A stretch of DNA of 17,828 bases from Falsiroseomonas sp044341625 (GTDB lineage: Bacteria; Pseudomonadota; Alphaproteobacteria; Acetobacterales; Acetobacteraceae): assembly GCA_044341625.1 (NCBI GenBank), contig JBIIRI010000068.1, forward strand, positions 1-17,828. The letters are read 5' to 3'. The notes under the pieces were generated by a model. It made no database searches. It was not told the DNA's origin and worked only from the letters and a program-made list of their open reading frames with translations. Shown one piece after another: positions 1 through 6,329 of the stretch. A program made the translations under genes and the position numbers. Position 1 is the first letter of the stretch. Each line of letters begins with the position of its first letter.

Positions 1-23
1 GATGCCTTGCGACAAAGGCCCGC

Positions 24-644
24 ATGGACCCGGTCGATATCGCCCTCTGCCTCTCGATGGATGTCTCGGCGAGCGTCGATTTCGACGAATTCGCCCTCAT
101 GGCCAGCGGCACGGCCGCGGCGCTGCGGGATCCCTCGGTGCTGGCCGCCGCCACCTCCGGGCCGCGCCGCGCGGCGGCGCTCAGCCTGGTTCTGTGGTCA
201 GGGGTCGGCGCGCAAGATGTGGCGCTGCCCTGGACGCGGCTCGACGGGCCGGACAGCGTCGCCGCCATTGCGGAGGCCATCGAGAACGCGCCCCGCCTGC
301 CGCGCCCCGGCGCGACGGCGCTGGGGGAAGGGATGGCGGCGGGCCTGGCGCTGCTCGGCGCCTTTCCGGGGGATGCGGCGCGCTATGTCATGGATGTCTC
401 GGGCGATGGCCGGCACAACCAGGGCCGGGCGCCGGGGCCGGTGCGCGACCTGGCGGTGCAGGCGGGCATCACCATCAATGCGCTCGCCATCCTGAACGAG
501 GAACCGGACCTGCTGGAGCACTACGCGGCGGAGGTGATCGGCGGCCTCGGCAGCTTCGCAATGAGCTGCGCCGATTACCCGGACTTCACGGATGCGATCC
601 TGCGCAAGCTGAGGCGCGAATTTTCTGGAGCGCTGGTGGCCTGA
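24..644 (+). CDS. DUF1194 (von Willebrand A-like) domain protein, 5' end uncertain
   Basis: The 206-residue product looks like the DUF1194 family, whose members resemble von Willebrand factor A domains; their role is not established. Near the N-terminus the protein has a MIDAS-type metal-binding pattern, D13-V-S15-A-S17, followed later by a conserved V-M-D-V-S-G-D-G-R-H-N segment (about residues 120-130) and by G-I-T-I-N-A-L-A-I. These three blocks occur in family order. The reading frame stays open upstream to the window edge (C-L-A-T-K-A-R precedes the ATG). Family members usually begin with a signal peptide, so the real start may lie outside the window and the gene may be cut. The stop TGA shares one base with an ATG at 644 that opens the next frame, so it is probably co-transcribed with the aminotransferase. 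Family assignment is fairly secure; the start is not. Confidence 0.75.
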   Translation: MDPVDIALCLSMDVSASVDFDEFALMASGTAAALRDPSVLAAATSGPRRAAALSLVLWSGVGAQDVALPWTRLDGPDSVAAIAEAIENAPRLPRPGATALGEGMAAGLALLGAFPGDAARYVMDVSGDGRHNQGRAPGPVRDLAVQAGITINALAILNEEPDLLEHYAAEVIGGLGSFAMSCADYPDFTDAILRKLRREFSGALVA

Positions 645-745
645 TGGCGCTTCCTGCGGCGGCCGAGGCGCGGCATACCGGGGACAACGCGACGGGGGCC
701 TCCACAGGCGCACCCGACGCGACCGCGCATCACGGAACCTCGCCC

Positions 746-1864
746 ATGCTCATGCTGCTTCCCGGCCCCGTGCAGACCCGCCCCGAGGTTCGCGCCGTCA
801 TGGCCGAGGACATCGCCCCCTGGGACGACAGCTTCCGCGCCGAATACGCCGCCATGCGCCCGCGGATCGTGGCGATCGCCGGCGGGGTCGAGGGGCAGCA
901 CGTGTCACTGCCGCTGCCGGGCTGCGGCCATATGGTGGTCGAGGCCGCGATCCGCACCTTCGTCCCCGCCGGGCAGAAGGTGCTGGTGGTGCAGAATGGC
1001 GGCTACGCCGACCGCCTTGCGCGGCTGGCGACCGAGGCCGGGCGCGTCGTCGTCCCCCTGCGCGGCCCGGACACGGAACCGATGAGCCCGGAGAAGCTGG
1101 CCGCCGCCCTGGCCGCCAACCCCGATGTCAGCCATGTGGCGATCGTGGTCAGCGAGACCGGGACGGGGATCGTCAACGATCCCAACATCCTGGGCCCGGT
1201 GGTGCGCGCCGCCGGAAGGCGGCTGATCTGCGACGCGGTCTCGGGCTTCGCCGCCCTGCCCTTCCGCATGGCCGACCATCCGGAATGCGATGTGGTGGTG
1301 TTCACCTCCAACAAGTGCCTGGAAGGCCTGCCCGGCTTCGGCTTCGCGGTGGCGCCGATCAAGCGGCTGGAGGAATGCGCCGGCAATGCCGGGTCCTGGG
1401 TGATGGACCTGCACGATGTCTATCGCCACGCGCTGCGCGATGGCTGGGGCAGCTTCCGCTTCACGCCGGCGGTCCAGGCGCTGCGCGCCTTCCGGGTGGC
1501 GATGGAGATCTACGAGGCGGAGGGCGGCCAGCCCGCGCGCCTCGCGCGCTACGCCCGCAACAGCGAGGTCTGGTACGAAGGGCTCCAGGCGCTGGGCTTC
1601 CGCCCCTATGTCGCGAAGGAACACCAGGGCCCGATCATCGTCGTGGTCCACCAGCCCGCGCACCCGGCCTGGAACTTCCAGGACTTCCTGAGCCGGATGA
1701 AGGCGCGGGGCGTGATCATCAGCCTGCACTTCACCACCGCCACGCCCACCATGCGGCTGGGCTGCATCGGCGCCATCGACGAGACGGATGTGCGCTTCGC
1801 CCTGGCACAGATGAAGGTGGTGCTTGCGGAGATGGGCATCGGCCCCCAGGCCGCCGCCGCCTGA
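746..1864 (+). CDS. phnW: 2-aminoethylphosphonate--pyruvate transaminase-like aminotransferase (PhnW family)
   Basis: This is a fold-type I, PLP-dependent aminotransferase of 372 residues, the usual PhnW length. PhnW transfers the amino group of 2-aminoethylphosphonate to pyruvate, giving phosphonoacetaldehyde and alanine. PhnW landmarks are present in order: the N-terminal L-L-P-G-P, W-D-D near residue 26, S-E-T-G-T-G near 137, PLP-contacting D163 in I-C-D-A-V-S-G, and Schiff-base K190 in the family signature S-N-K-C-L-E-G-L-P-G-F-G. Late in the protein come F-R-F-T-P and M-R-L-G-C-I-G. I chose ATG 746 because GGAA lies 8 bases upstream and homology starts there. An earlier ATG at 644 would add 34 residues of low-complexity sequence. 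No phosphonatase (phnX), phosphonate transporter or other phn gene is visible, so the substrate is inferred from the family; a related alanine-glyoxylate-type transaminase remains possible. Confidence 0.78.
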   Translation: MLMLLPGPVQTRPEVRAVMAEDIAPWDDSFRAEYAAMRPRIVAIAGGVEGQHVSLPLPGCGHMVVEAAIRTFVPAGQKVLVVQNGGYADRLARLATEAGRVVVPLRGPDTEPMSPEKLAAALAANPDVSHVAIVVSETGTGIVNDPNILGPVVRAAGRRLICDAVSGFAALPFRMADHPECDVVVFTSNKCLEGLPGFGFAVAPIKRLEECAGNAGSWVMDLHDVYRHALRDGWGSFRFTPAVQALRAFRVAMEIYEAEGGQPARLARYARNSEVWYEGLQALGFRPYVAKEHQGPIIVVVHQPAHPAWNFQDFLSRMKARGVIISLHFTTATPTMRLGCIGAIDETDVRFALAQMKVVLAEMGIGPQAAAA

Positions 1865-1907
1865 GGCCGTAAGGGCCGCCGCCGCCTGAGGCCGTAAGGG
1901 CCGCCGC
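1849..1907. repeat. 25-bp tandem repeat (about 2.4 copies) spanning the phnW stop codon
   Basis: The sequence from 1849 to 1882 recurs at 1874-1907 without mismatch, a period of 25 bp. The unit carries GAGGCCGTAAGGGCCGCC, and the repeat covers the last codons (poly-alanine tail) and TGA of the aminotransferase gene. Because the second copy also contains the CCTGA, the duplication lies mostly in the 3' untranslated region. It is probably a replication-slippage duplication. Confidence 0.85.
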
Positions 1908-1920
1908 TTAAGGCAAAAGC

Positions 1921-1958
1921 GGCTGGTTTGCGCGGTCTCTGAACCGCGCAAACCAGCC
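1921..1958 (+). terminator. Perfect 16-bp stem hairpin downstream of phnW
   Basis: GGCTGGTTTGCGCGGT at 1921-1936 is exactly complementary to 1943-1958, with the 6-base loop CTCTGA. It is followed by the 10-bp palindrome CAACGCGTTG (1959-1968) and then GTTTTC, only a weak T-run. It sits between phnW and the convergent DUF3052-like gene, so a bidirectional terminator is the simplest reading. The long perfect stem also resembles a dispersed extragenic repeat. Confidence 0.65.
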
Positions 1959-2043
1959 CAACGCGTTGTTTTCAAGACAGATCCACGCGAGCCGGTCGGC
2001 CCGCCGCGCGACGCGCGCGGCCGGGCACATGTAGGCTTCCGGC

Positions 2044-2439
2044 TCAGGCGCCGGCGCGCATCACCTTGGGGATTTCCTCGCGGAAGCGGAAACGCAGGGC
2101 GGACCAGGTGTCGTCCAGCGCCACCTGCGTGACCGGCAGCAGCCCTTCGCTCGTCACCGGGTCCCAGCCATGGTCGCGGTCCAGGTCGGAGCGCACCGGG
2201 CCGCTTTTCTTCGGATAGGCGAACCAGAGCCGCGCGCCGATCCCATAGAGGTTCAGCGCCCTCGGCGCGACCGACCGCAAGGTCGCCCGATCCGCCGCGA
2301 AGGCCAGGATCAGGTCGGCGGCCGCGGTCGCACCGCTCGGCAGCCCAAAGGTCATCCCAGGCGGGTTCCCGATCACCGCGCAAGCCATCCCAGGCCGGTA
2401 ACCCAGTCGCCTAGCCACCTCCCCGATCACGACACCCAT
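2044..2439 (-). CDS. DUF3052-like small protein
   Basis: This is a 131-residue soluble protein with no signal peptide or membrane segment. Its layout matches the DUF3052-like group of small bacterial proteins of unknown function. An N-terminal R-L-G-Y-R-P-G-M block is followed by a hydrophobic V-I-G-N-P-P-G, then A-A-D-L-I-L-A-F, then L-W-F-A-Y-P-K-K-S-G with a following D-L-D-R-D-H-G-W, and finally V-A-L-D-D-T-W-S-A-L-R-F-R. The P-K-K and D-D-T-W-S-A-L-R-F motifs are the most telling. The start at 2439 has GGAA about 11 bases upstream. It converges on phnW, with the hairpin and repeat between them, and diverges from the acyltransferase gene. I know no biochemical function and infer none. Confidence 0.72.
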   Translation of the reverse strand: MGVVIGEVARRLGYRPGMACAVIGNPPGMTFGLPSGATAAADLILAFAADRATLRSVAPRALNLYGIGARLWFAYPKKSGPVRSDLDRDHGWDPVTSEGLLPVTQVALDDTWSALRFRFREEIPKVMRAGA

Positions 2440-2463
2440 TTGTCAGCCAGTTCCGTCACACAG

Positions 2464-2469
2464 TTGACA
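2464..2469 (+). promoter_or_regulatory. Consensus -35 box (TTGACA) without a good -10
   Basis: A perfect TTGACA lies 25 bp upstream of the DUF3052-like start, on the opposite strand. At 16-18 bp spacing the downstream hexamers (GCCGAT and its neighbours, 2486-2493) match TATAAT poorly. It points toward the terminator at 2522-2543 and the acyltransferase gene. As a promoter it is only a candidate. Confidence 0.25.
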
Positions 2470-2521
2470 CCCTGGCCAGCCCCTTAGCCGATCTCTGTCA
2501 GCGGTGCAGCCTTAATCTTCG

Positions 2522-2543
2522 GCAGGGCCGCCCTGCGTTTTTT
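2522..2543 (+). terminator. Intrinsic terminator or attenuator with no matching upstream gene
   Basis: GCAGGG (2522-2527), loop CCG, CCCTGC (2531-2536), then G and six T residues (2538-2543) make a compact Rho-independent terminator on the + strand. No + strand gene ends nearby: phnW stops about 660 bp upstream and has its own hairpin. It lies 139 bp before the acyltransferase start, so it could attenuate that gene or end a short RNA. Confidence 0.6.
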
Positions 2544-2682
2544 GCCCATATGCGACTCCGCGCCGCGGATGGCCGGGGGGCCGAGCGCCCGGATATGGAC
2601 AGGTTGTCATGCCGTGGACCGCAGCGGCCGTCACATCATCGGGGTGGACAGCCTGCGCCAGACTGACGGATGCTGCACCGCA

Positions 2683-3981
2683 ATGAACGACGCCCCGTTT
2701 CCCGGCTTTCCGCAAGGTCGGCGCCATACGCTGGCGCACCGCATCACGTCGGCGGAGCTGGCCCCGATCGCCGCCCTGCTCGGTACCAGCGACCCGGCCC
2801 TCACCAGCCGTTCCGCTGCCACGCTGATGACGAGGCTGCTCGTCACCCGCTTCCCAGGCCCAGGCACGCGCCTGCTGCGAGAGGATTTCCGCTTCGCCGG
2901 CCAATTGGCCGAAGGCGACCAGGTGGTTCTGGCCGTCGAGGTCTCCGGCCCCGCCCCGGCGGGGGCGCTGGCGCTGGCCTGTTCCGTCAGCCTGCCGGAC
3001 GGCACCAAGGTGCTGGAGGGCATCGCGGAGGTCATCCCCCCCGCCGCGCCGCCCGGCGGCGCCGAGACACCCTTCGACATCCAGCCCCGGCGGATGCTGC
3101 AGATCCTGCTGGACCGCTGCCGGGCCTTGCCGCCGCTGCCGACCGCCGTGGTCCATCCCTGCGACGCCGCCAGCCTGGACGGCGCGCTGCTGGCCGCCAG
3201 GCAAGGCCTGATCATCCCCATCCTGGTCGGCCCGGAGGCTCGCATCCGCGCGGCGGCGGAGGGCGCCGGGCTGGACCTTTCGGGGCTGGAGATCGTGGCC
3301 ACCCCGCACAGCCATGCCAGCGCCGAGACCGCCGTCGCCCTGGTCGGCCAGGGCCGGGCGGGGGCGCTGATGAAGGGGAGCCTGCACACGGATGAATTGC
3401 TGTCGGCCGCGCTGGCGCGGGAAGCGGGGCTCAGGACCGAACGCCGCGTCAGCCATGCCTTCGTCATGGACGCGCCGCTCTATCCGCGGCTGCTGATCAT
3501 CACCGATGCGGCGGTGAACATCGCCCCGGACCTGGAAGCCAAGGCCGACATCATCCGCAACGCCATCCGCCTGGCCGGCGCGATCGGGATCGATCTGCCC
3601 CGCGTGGCGATCCTCTCGGCGGTGGAGACGGTGACGCCGAAGCTCGCCTCCACCCTCGATGCCGCGGCGCTCTGCAAGATGGCGGATCGCGGCCAGATCA
3701 TGGGCGGCATCCTCGACGGCCCGCTGGCCTTCGACAATGCGGTGAGCGAGGCGGCGGCGAAGGCCAAGGGCATCGTCAGCGGCGTGGCGGGGCGGGCCGA
3801 TATCCTGGTCGTGCCGGATATCGAAAGCGGCAACATGCTGGCCAAGCAGCTGGCCCTGCTGGGCGGGGCGGAGAGCGCGGGGATCGTTCTGGGCCTCCGG
3901 GTGCCGGTGGCGCTGACCAGCCGCAGCGACGACGCGACCTCGCGCCTCGCCTCGGCAGCCCTGCTGCGCCTGACCGCCTGA
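2683..3981 (+). CDS. Hotdog (MaoC-like)/phosphate acyltransferase fusion protein
   Basis: This 432-residue protein joins a short MaoC-like hotdog region (about 14-120) to a full phosphate acetyl/butyryltransferase domain (about 135-432). The enzyme class interconverts acyl-CoA plus phosphate with acyl-phosphate plus CoA in the cytoplasm. C-terminal family landmarks are I-T-D-A-A-V-N-I-A-P (273-282), L-S-A-V-E (311-315), D-G-P-L-A-F-D-N-A (345-353) and V-P-D-I-E-S-G-N-M-L-A-K (377-388). The hotdog part keeps P-G-P-G-T and the D-F-R-F-A-G strand but lacks the catalytic D-x-N-P-x-H loop of R-specific enoyl-CoA hydratases. It is shorter there than the related hydratase/phosphate acetyltransferase fusions, so hydratase activity is doubtful. 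I chose ATG 2683 over 2542 because similarity begins there and an ACGGA lies upstream. No acetate or butyrate kinase gene is adjacent. Confidence 0.85.
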   Translation: MNDAPFPGFPQGRRHTLAHRITSAELAPIAALLGTSDPALTSRSAATLMTRLLVTRFPGPGTRLLREDFRFAGQLAEGDQVVLAVEVSGPAPAGALALACSVSLPDGTKVLEGIAEVIPPAAPPGGAETPFDIQPRRMLQILLDRCRALPPLPTAVVHPCDAASLDGALLAARQGLIIPILVGPEARIRAAAEGAGLDLSGLEIVATPHSHASAETAVALVGQGRAGALMKGSLHTDELLSAALAREAGLRTERRVSHAFVMDAPLYPRLLIITDAAVNIAPDLEAKADIIRNAIRLAGAIGIDLPRVAILSAVETVTPKLASTLDAAALCKMADRGQIMGGILDGPLAFDNAVSEAAAKAKGIVSGVAGRADILVVPDIESGNMLAKQLALLGGAESAGIVLGLRVPVALTSRSDDATSRLASAALLRLTA

Positions 3982-4024
3982 CGCCGCCCCATGACCGCCG
4001 GGCGTTTCCGGTGATCCGATGGCG

Positions 4025-4072
4025 GCCGGCATTCTTCCTGCCGGCAGATGCCAGCGCTGGCGCCTGAAGGCG
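4025..4072. terminator. Cluster of three hairpins between convergent genes
   Basis: GCCGGCA (4025-4031) pairs with TGCCGGC (4039-4045) around TTCTTCC. The 10-bp palindrome CCAGCGCTGG follows at 4051-4060, then CGCC-TGAA-GGCG (4061-4072). The acyltransferase gene ends at 3981 and the sensor kinase gene at 4103 from the other side. Two-way termination is likely, although there is no T-run. Confidence 0.45.
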
Positions 4073-4102
4073 TTCTCGGGTCACCTGAAACGGACGCCGG
4101 TA

Positions 4103-5389
4103 TCAGGCCACCGGCAACCGCAGCGTCACCTTCAAGCCCGGCCGGGCGGCGCCGGGATGGGTCTCGCCAAGCGCGACCAAGCCGCCATGCAGCGCTGCCA
4201 CCGCCCGGACCAGCGACAGGCCGAGCCCCGAACCCGGCGTGGTCCGCGCGGCATCGGCGCGGAAGAAGCGCTCCCCCGCCCGCTGGCGGTCGGCATCGGG
4301 TATCCCCGGCCCGTCATCGGCCACCGTGATCTCGACCCCGCCCGCCTCCGCCCGCGCCGATAGCGCGACGGTGCCGCCATCGGGCGTGAACTTGAGCGCG
4401 TTGTCGAGCAGGTTCGCCACCGCCTGGCCCAGCAGGTCGCGGTCGCCCACCAGGGGCAGGCTCGACGGCAGCTTCACCTCCAGCCGCTGCTCGCGCGCTT
4501 CCGCGGCGGCGCCGTAGAGCTCGGCCATGTCGGTCATCATCGGCACCAGGTCGGTCGCCGCGAAGGCGGCGCGGCGGCCGCCCGCCTCCACTTCGGCGAT
4601 CCGCAGCACGGCCTGGAAGACGCGGACGATGCCGTCGAGATCGGCGATCCCCTGCTCGACCGCCGCCCGCAGCGCGTCCTCGTCATGCGCCGTGACCAGC
4701 GCGTCCTCCAGCTTCGCGCGGGCGCGCGTGATCGGTGTCCGCAGGTCGTGGGCGATCGCGTCGGAGACCCCGCGCACGCCTTCCATCAGCTGCGCGATGC
4801 GATCGAGCATCGCATTCATCGTCGTGCCGAGCTTGTCGAATTCGTCGTCCCGTTCGGAGAGCGGCACACGGGGCGCAAGATCGCCCGCGCCGACCGCGGC
4901 GGCGGTGCGGTAGACCGGGCTGAGCCGCCGTTCCAGAGCCCGGCGCAGCATCCAGCCGCCGAGCACCGCAAAGGCGGCGGAAGCCGTGGCGGCCCAGGCG
5001 ATCCCTTCGGACAGCAGGCCGCGCAGCCGCAGCTTTTCCGCCACGTCGCGCCCGACAAGCATGCGGTGGCCCTGGCCAAGATCGACGCGCAGCAGCCGCG
5101 CTTCCGTCATCGCCCCGTCGCGCTGCAACGGGATGCGAAGCCAGGGCAGCTCCCCATCCGCTTCCTCCGGCCAGGCCTCGAGGTTGCCCGCCAGCCTCCG
5201 CCCATCCGGCAACACCAGGATATAGAGCGCCTCGTTCTGCGCATCGAGCACGAGGCGGTCGTCGATCGCGGCGATCAGCGCGGGGATGTCGCCGGCGCGG
5301 CGGCGTTCGGCCAGGGCGGTGGCATCGGCGCGGATCGCCGCATCCACCTGGCGATCGAGCGCGCCGGCGGTGTTCCACCACAGCACCAC
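4103..5389 (-). CDS. Sensor histidine kinase (HAMP, HisKA, HATPase), N-terminus probably longer
   Basis: This inner-membrane kinase partners the response regulator encoded just upstream. Counting from GTG 5389, a periplasmic region (about 1-125) is followed by a second membrane helix (about 127-147), HAMP (about 150-202) and an H-box D-A-I-A-H214-D-L-R-T-P. The N-box A-N-L-L-D-N-A-L-K-F, G1 box D-D-G-P-G-I-P, F-box E-R-F-F-R-A-D and G2 box G-S-G-L-G-L-S-L-V complete the ATPase domain. Starting at 5389 removes the first membrane helix: the open frame continues upstream through A-L-F-F-T-A-I-F and eight alanines. No ATG, GTG or TTG occurs in that extension. An ATC at 5518 with GGGAG 7 bases upstream would give a normal-looking N-terminus, so the true start probably lies between 5471 and 5518. 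The ligand is unknown. Confidence 0.88.
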   Translation of the reverse strand: MVLWWNTAGALDRQVDAAIRADATALAERRRAGDIPALIAAIDDRLVLDAQNEALYILVLPDGRRLAGNLEAWPEEADGELPWLRIPLQRDGAMTEARLLRVDLGQGHRMLVGRDVAEKLRLRGLLSEGIAWAATASAAFAVLGGWMLRRALERRLSPVYRTAAAVGAGDLAPRVPLSERDDEFDKLGTTMNAMLDRIAQLMEGVRGVSDAIAHDLRTPITRARAKLEDALVTAHDEDALRAAVEQGIADLDGIVRVFQAVLRIAEVEAGGRRAAFAATDLVPMMTDMAELYGAAAEAREQRLEVKLPSSLPLVGDRDLLGQAVANLLDNALKFTPDGGTVALSARAEAGGVEITVADDGPGIPDADRQRAGERFFRADAARTTPGSGLGLSLVRAVAALHGGLVALGETHPGAARPGLKVTLRLPVA

Positions 5390-5390
5390 G

Positions 5391-5410
5391 GCCGCCGCCG
5401 CGGCGGCGGC
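5391..5410. repeat. 20-bp perfect palindrome and alanine triplet run
   Basis: GCCGCCGCCG (5391-5400) is immediately followed by its reverse complement. It lies within a run of eight alanine codons (5390-5413) that would encode the end of the kinase's first membrane helix. Triplet changes here would alter helix length without breaking the frame. Confidence 0.8.
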
Positions 5411-5559
5411 GGCGAAGATCGCGGTGAAGAACAGGGCAAAGCGGCCCGAGGCGCTGCGGAGCAGGCCGAACAGCGGCGGCTCGAAGCTCGCGGCGGGGCC
5501 GGCTTTGGGTGCTGTGATGGCAGGTCTCCCGGACCGAACCCCGTCGCTGCGCGCGACAG

Positions 5560-6237
5560 CTACTCCGCCCGAATCATGTAGCCGGCGTTGCGGACCGTGT
5601 GGATCAGCGGCTTGTCGAAGCCCTTGTCCAGCTTGTGCCGCAGGCGGGAGACATGGACGTCGATGACGTTGGTCTGCGGGTCGAAATGGTAGTCCCAGAC
5701 CTTCTCGAGCAGCATGGTGCGCGTCACCACCTGGCCGGCATGGCGCATCAGGTGCTCCAGCAGGCGGAACTCGCGCGGCTGAACGTCGATCTTCTTGCCG
5801 CCGCGCGTGACGGTGCGGCTCAGCAGATCCAGCTCGAGGTCTGCGACCTTGAGGCGCGTGGTCGGCACCTCGGTGGCCGGGCGGCGGCCCAGCGCCTCGA
5901 CCCGCGCCAGCAGCTCGGCGAAGGCGAAGGGCTTGGTCAGGTAGTCATCCCCGCCCGCCTTCAGCCCCTTCACCCTCTCATCCACCGCCGTCAGCGCCGA
6001 GAGGAACAGCACCGGCGTTCGGTTGCCCTGCCCGCGCAGCGTCTCGACCAGGCGGACGCCGTCCACGCCGCCGGGCAGCATGCGGTCCAGCACCAGCACG
6101 TCGAACTGTTCGGAGGCGGCCATGAACAGCCCGTCGCGCCCATTCGGGGCGTGCTCGACCGTATGCCCGGCTTCCATCAGGCCTTTCCGCACGAAGCGGG
6201 CGACCTCGGCATCATCCTCGACCAGCAGGATCCGCAT
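5560..6237 (-). CDS. OmpR-family response regulator
   Basis: A 225-residue two-domain regulator. The receiver domain (1-120) has the acidic pocket E7-D8-D9, phospho-acceptor D51 in V-L-V-L-D-R-M-L-P, S80 and K102 in D-D-Y-L-T-K-P-F. The C-terminal winged helix (about 130-225) shows L-L-S-R-T-V-T-R, Q-P-R-E-F-R-L-L-E-H-L-M and V-I-D-V-H-V-S-R-L-R-H-K-L-D-K, the usual OmpR/PhoB recognition region. I chose the ATG at 6237 because M-R-I-L-L-V-E-D-D is the standard start and a purine-rich GGACACGGACGG precedes it. It lies 92 bp after the protease gene and ends 41 bp before the likely kinase start, in the same direction, so the three are probably one unit. Its target genes are unknown; the adjacent protease is the obvious candidate. 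Confidence 0.95.
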   Translation of the reverse strand: MRILLVEDDAEVARFVRKGLMEAGHTVEHAPNGRDGLFMAASEQFDVLVLDRMLPGGVDGVRLVETLRGQGNRTPVLFLSALTAVDERVKGLKAGGDDYLTKPFAFAELLARVEALGRRPATEVPTTRLKVADLELDLLSRTVTRGGKKIDVQPREFRLLEHLMRHAGQVVTRTMLLEKVWDYHFDPQTNVIDVHVSRLRHKLDKGFDKPLIHTVRNAGYMIRAE

Positions 6238-6300
6238 ATCCGTCCGTGTCCTGTCTTCGTGAGGAAAGCCTAGGTCCGCCAGCGGGTCGATTCCTAGCCC

Positions 6301-6323
6301 CGCGCGTGAGCATGCGGCGCGCG
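6301..6323 (-). terminator. Hairpin after the protease gene
   Basis: CGCGCG (6301-6306) can pair with CGCGCG (6318-6323) around an 11-base loop, just downstream of the protease stop. There is no T-run. It could partly reduce transcription into the regulator gene, or be an mRNA-stabilising structure. Confidence 0.3.
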
Positions 6324-6329
6324 AGGGCT

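Noticed and set aside
2..745. Open frame extending the aminotransferase N-terminus upstream to the window edge
   Set aside because: It overlaps the DUF1194 gene in another frame and encodes a G/R/A-rich sequence with no family similarity; PhnW homology begins at 746.
905..2383. Long minus-strand open frame of 492 codons
   Set aside because: It lies opposite the aminotransferase, has the R/G/H/D-rich composition of antisense frames in GC-rich DNA, and shows no domain.
2512..4032. Long minus-strand open frame of 506 codons
   Set aside because: It is antisense to the acyltransferase fusion gene, with biased low-complexity composition and no recognisable motif.
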